A stretch of DNA of 6,961 nt. It comes from an uncultured Eubacteriales bacterium (GTDB lineage: Bacteria; Bacillota; Clostridia; Oscillospirales; CAG-272). Both the position numbers and the translations under genes were made by a program. Below, piece by piece: positions 5,563 to 6,961 of the stretch. The DNA lies in contig ONVJ01000080.1 in NCBI GenBank assembly GCA_900321265.1, positions 1-6,961 of the forward strand. The letters run 5' to 3'. Numbering within the stretch: position 1 is the first letter of the stretch; each line of letters begins with the position of its first letter. Below the pieces are notes generated by a model. It saw only the letters and a program-made list of their open reading frames with translations. It was not told the origin of the DNA and did no database searches.

Positions 5563-6354
5563 ATGAATGAAGAGATAAAGATAAACGGGAAAGACAATCC
5601 CGGAGCGACTGAGGAAAAGGCCCCCGGGGATCCCGCGGAAGAAGAGACATCCTCGGGAAGCGGCGCTGCGGAAGGCCCTGATGAAGAAGGGAAGGACCGC
5701 GAAGGATCCGCTCGTGCAGATGCCGGAAAGAGAGCCGCAGGTGAAGAGGCCGCGGGAAAAAGGGAAGAATCCGGAAGCGAAGGATCCGGATCTGCCGTAG
5801 CGGACGAAGCTGACGGTGATCCTGAGAACTCAAAGGACGCCGAAGGCGTCCGCGACAGGGGAAAGGAGCCGCGAAAGGTCAGAAAGCTCGAGGCGAAGAT
5901 CGCCGAGCTCGAAAAGAAGCTCGCCGCGTCAGAGGCGGCCGCTGCCGAGAAGGACGGGAAATACCTTCTGCTCTACGCCGAATACGACAACTTCCGCAGA
6001 AGGAGCCAGAAGGAGAAGGAGGGCATCTGGACAGACGCCTACTCCGACGCCGTACAGAAACTCCTTCCGGTGCTTGACAACCTCTACCGCGCTGTCGACA
6101 GCGGCTGCACCGATCCTGACACGGTCACCGAGGGGCTCAGGCTCACGCTGAAGAGTTATGAGGACGCCCTGAAGCAGATGGGCGTCGAGGAGATACCGGC
6201 GCTGGGCGAGACCTTCAACCCCGAGCTCCACTCGGCGGTCATGCATGTCGACGACGAGAGTTTCGGCGAGGGAGAGATCGTCGAGGTCTTCGGAAAAGGA
6301 TATCAGAGAGGCGGCCGGGTCATCAGACACTCGATCGTCAAGGTCGCCAACTGA
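5563..6354 (+). CDS. grpE: Nucleotide exchange factor GrpE
   Basis: GrpE is the cytoplasmic cochaperone that releases ADP from DnaK and resets the chaperone cycle. From the ATG at 5563 the protein has 263 residues (266 if translation begins at 5554). Residues 1-100 are acidic and rich in Glu, Gly, Ala, Ser and Asp, and look disordered. A long helix follows (about 104-160), including KVRKLEAKIAELEKKLAASE (105-124) and the conserved YAEYDNFRRRSQKEK (138-152). The C-terminal beta domain carries the family signature from FNPELHSAV (218-226) to GRVIRHSIVKVAN (251-263). Typical GrpE is about 190-210 residues; the excess is all in the N-terminal tail. The gene lies 97 bases after hrcA and 48 bases before dnaK with no terminator on either side, so it is part of the same transcript. 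Confidence 0.96.
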   Translation: MNEEIKINGKDNPGATEEKAPGDPAEEETSSGSGAAEGPDEEGKDREGSARADAGKRAAGEEAAGKREESGSEGSGSAVADEADGDPENSKDAEGVRDRGKEPRKVRKLEAKIAELEKKLAASEAAAAEKDGKYLLLYAEYDNFRRRSQKEKEGIWTDAYSDAVQKLLPVLDNLYRAVDSGCTDPDTVTEGLRLTLKSYEDALKQMGVEEIPALGETFNPELHSAVMHVDDESFGEGEIVEVFGKGYQRGGRVIRHSIVKVAN

Positions 6355-6402
6355 CATAGAGACTAAAAAAGAGAGAAATAAGAAAACGGAGGATATAATA
6401 TC

Positions 6403-6961
6403 ATGGGAAAAATCATCGGAATCGATCTTGGGACCACAAATTCATGCGTGGCGGTATACGAGGGCGGAGAGCCCATCGTCATCCCGAATCCCGAAGGCGC
6501 GAGGACCACGCCGTCGGTGGTGGCTTTTAAGAAAAACGGCGAGAGGCTCGTCGGCCAGGTCGCGAAGCGCCAGGCCATCACCAACCCCGACAACACCGTG
6601 TCGTCGATCAAGCGTTCGATGGGCACCGACAAGAAGGTCCGCATCGAGAACAAGACCTACACTCCTCAGGAGATCTCGGCGATGATCCTGCAGAAGCTGA
6701 AATCCGATGCCGAGGCCTATCTCGGACAGCCGGTCACCCAGGCGGTCATCACCGTTCCCGCATATTTCACCGACGCCCAGCGTCAGGCGACCAAGGACGC
6801 CGGCAAGATCGCCGGACTCGAGGTCATGAGGATAATCAACGAGCCGACGGCGGCTGCGCTCGCCTACGGCATCGACAAGAACGCGAACCAGAAGGTCATG
6901 GTCTTCGACCTCGGCGGCGGCACCTTCGACGTGTCGCTCCTCGAGATCTCCGACGACGGAG
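6403..6961 (+). CDS. dnaK: Chaperone DnaK (Hsp70), N-terminal part, cut by window end
   Basis: The first 186 codons of DnaK are present and the frame is still open at the last base. DnaK is the ATP-driven cytoplasmic chaperone that works with GrpE and DnaJ. The first phosphate-binding motif IGIDLGTTNSCVAV (5-18), VITVPAYFTDAQRQATKDAG (115-134), INEPTAAALAYG (145-156) and the second phosphate motif VFDLGGGTFDVSLLE (167-181) are all intact and belong to the ATPase domain. Between IKRSMGTDKKV (69-79) and the TYTPQEIS segment (85-92) the insertion of roughly 23-25 residues typical of proteobacterial DnaK is absent, as in Gram-positive bacteria. The start ATG has GGAGGA (6388-6393) nine bases upstream. 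It is the third gene of the CIRCE-controlled operon; dnaJ would be expected next, beyond the window. Confidence 0.98.
   Translation, partial: MGKIIGIDLGTTNSCVAVYEGGEPIVIPNPEGARTTPSVVAFKKNGERLVGQVAKRQAITNPDNTVSSIKRSMGTDKKVRIENKTYTPQEISAMILQKLKSDAEAYLGQPVTQAVITVPAYFTDAQRQATKDAGKIAGLEVMRIINEPTAAALAYGIDKNANQKVMVFDLGGGTFDVSLLEISDDG

Noticed and set aside
6394..6399. TATAAT just before dnaK as a separate promoter
   Set aside because: Transcription would start at or inside the start codon and remove the ribosome binding site, and no -35 fits. It is probably chance in the AT-rich SD spacer.
1..6961. CRISPR array, tRNA, rRNA, insertion sequence or phage genes
   Set aside because: No regularly spaced identical repeats, cloverleaf, rRNA-like sequence, transposase or integrase motif was found on either strand.

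Overview
The window reads like a chromosomal segment of a Gram-positive (Firmicutes) bacterium, most likely an anaerobic clostridial lineage with fairly G+C-rich genes and AT-rich promoters. Three things support this. The heat-shock genes are in the order hrcA-grpE-dnaK behind a CIRCE operator. The N-terminus of DnaK lacks the insertion of roughly 23-25 residues seen in the ATPase domain of proteobacterial DnaK. The strong Shine-Dalgarno sites and extended -10 promoters are of Firmicutes type. The genus cannot be told from the sequence. All genes read on the + strand.

Region 1 (1-262) is non-coding. It has two back-to-back perfect hairpins (17-50 and 51-87), then an AT-rich promoter with an extended -10 (123-151). 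An 18-bp perfect dyad (151-168) sits on the predicted transcription start and could be an operator.

Region 2 (263-4026) is a cell-envelope locus. Its first gene encodes a membrane-anchored protein with a disordered cytoplasmic N-terminus, about five Ig-like repeats and a C-terminal transglutaminase-like domain with an intact Cys-His-Asp triad. Seven bases later comes a membrane-anchored SGNH-hydrolase-like protein whose nucleophile position is Cys (GDC) instead of Ser. After a 103-bp spacer with a degenerate hexamer repeat comes a small lipoprotein, followed by a clear intrinsic terminator (4071-4117). The first two genes are almost certainly cotranscribed. The lipoprotein may share the transcript or have a weak promoter of its own. 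A joint function outside the membrane is plausible, but the substrate is unknown.

Region 3 (4118-6961) is the class I heat-shock operon: promoter (4229-4257), CIRCE with one degenerate arm (4269-4295), a structured leader, hrcA, a spacer with two hairpins, grpE with a long acidic N-terminal extension, and the first 186 codons of dnaK, cut by the window end. HrcA represses its own operon through CIRCE. GrpE is the nucleotide exchange factor for DnaK.

No tRNA, rRNA, CRISPR array, insertion sequence or phage gene was seen. The heat-shock half is conventional. The less described part is the transglutaminase / Cys-SGNH / lipoprotein locus.
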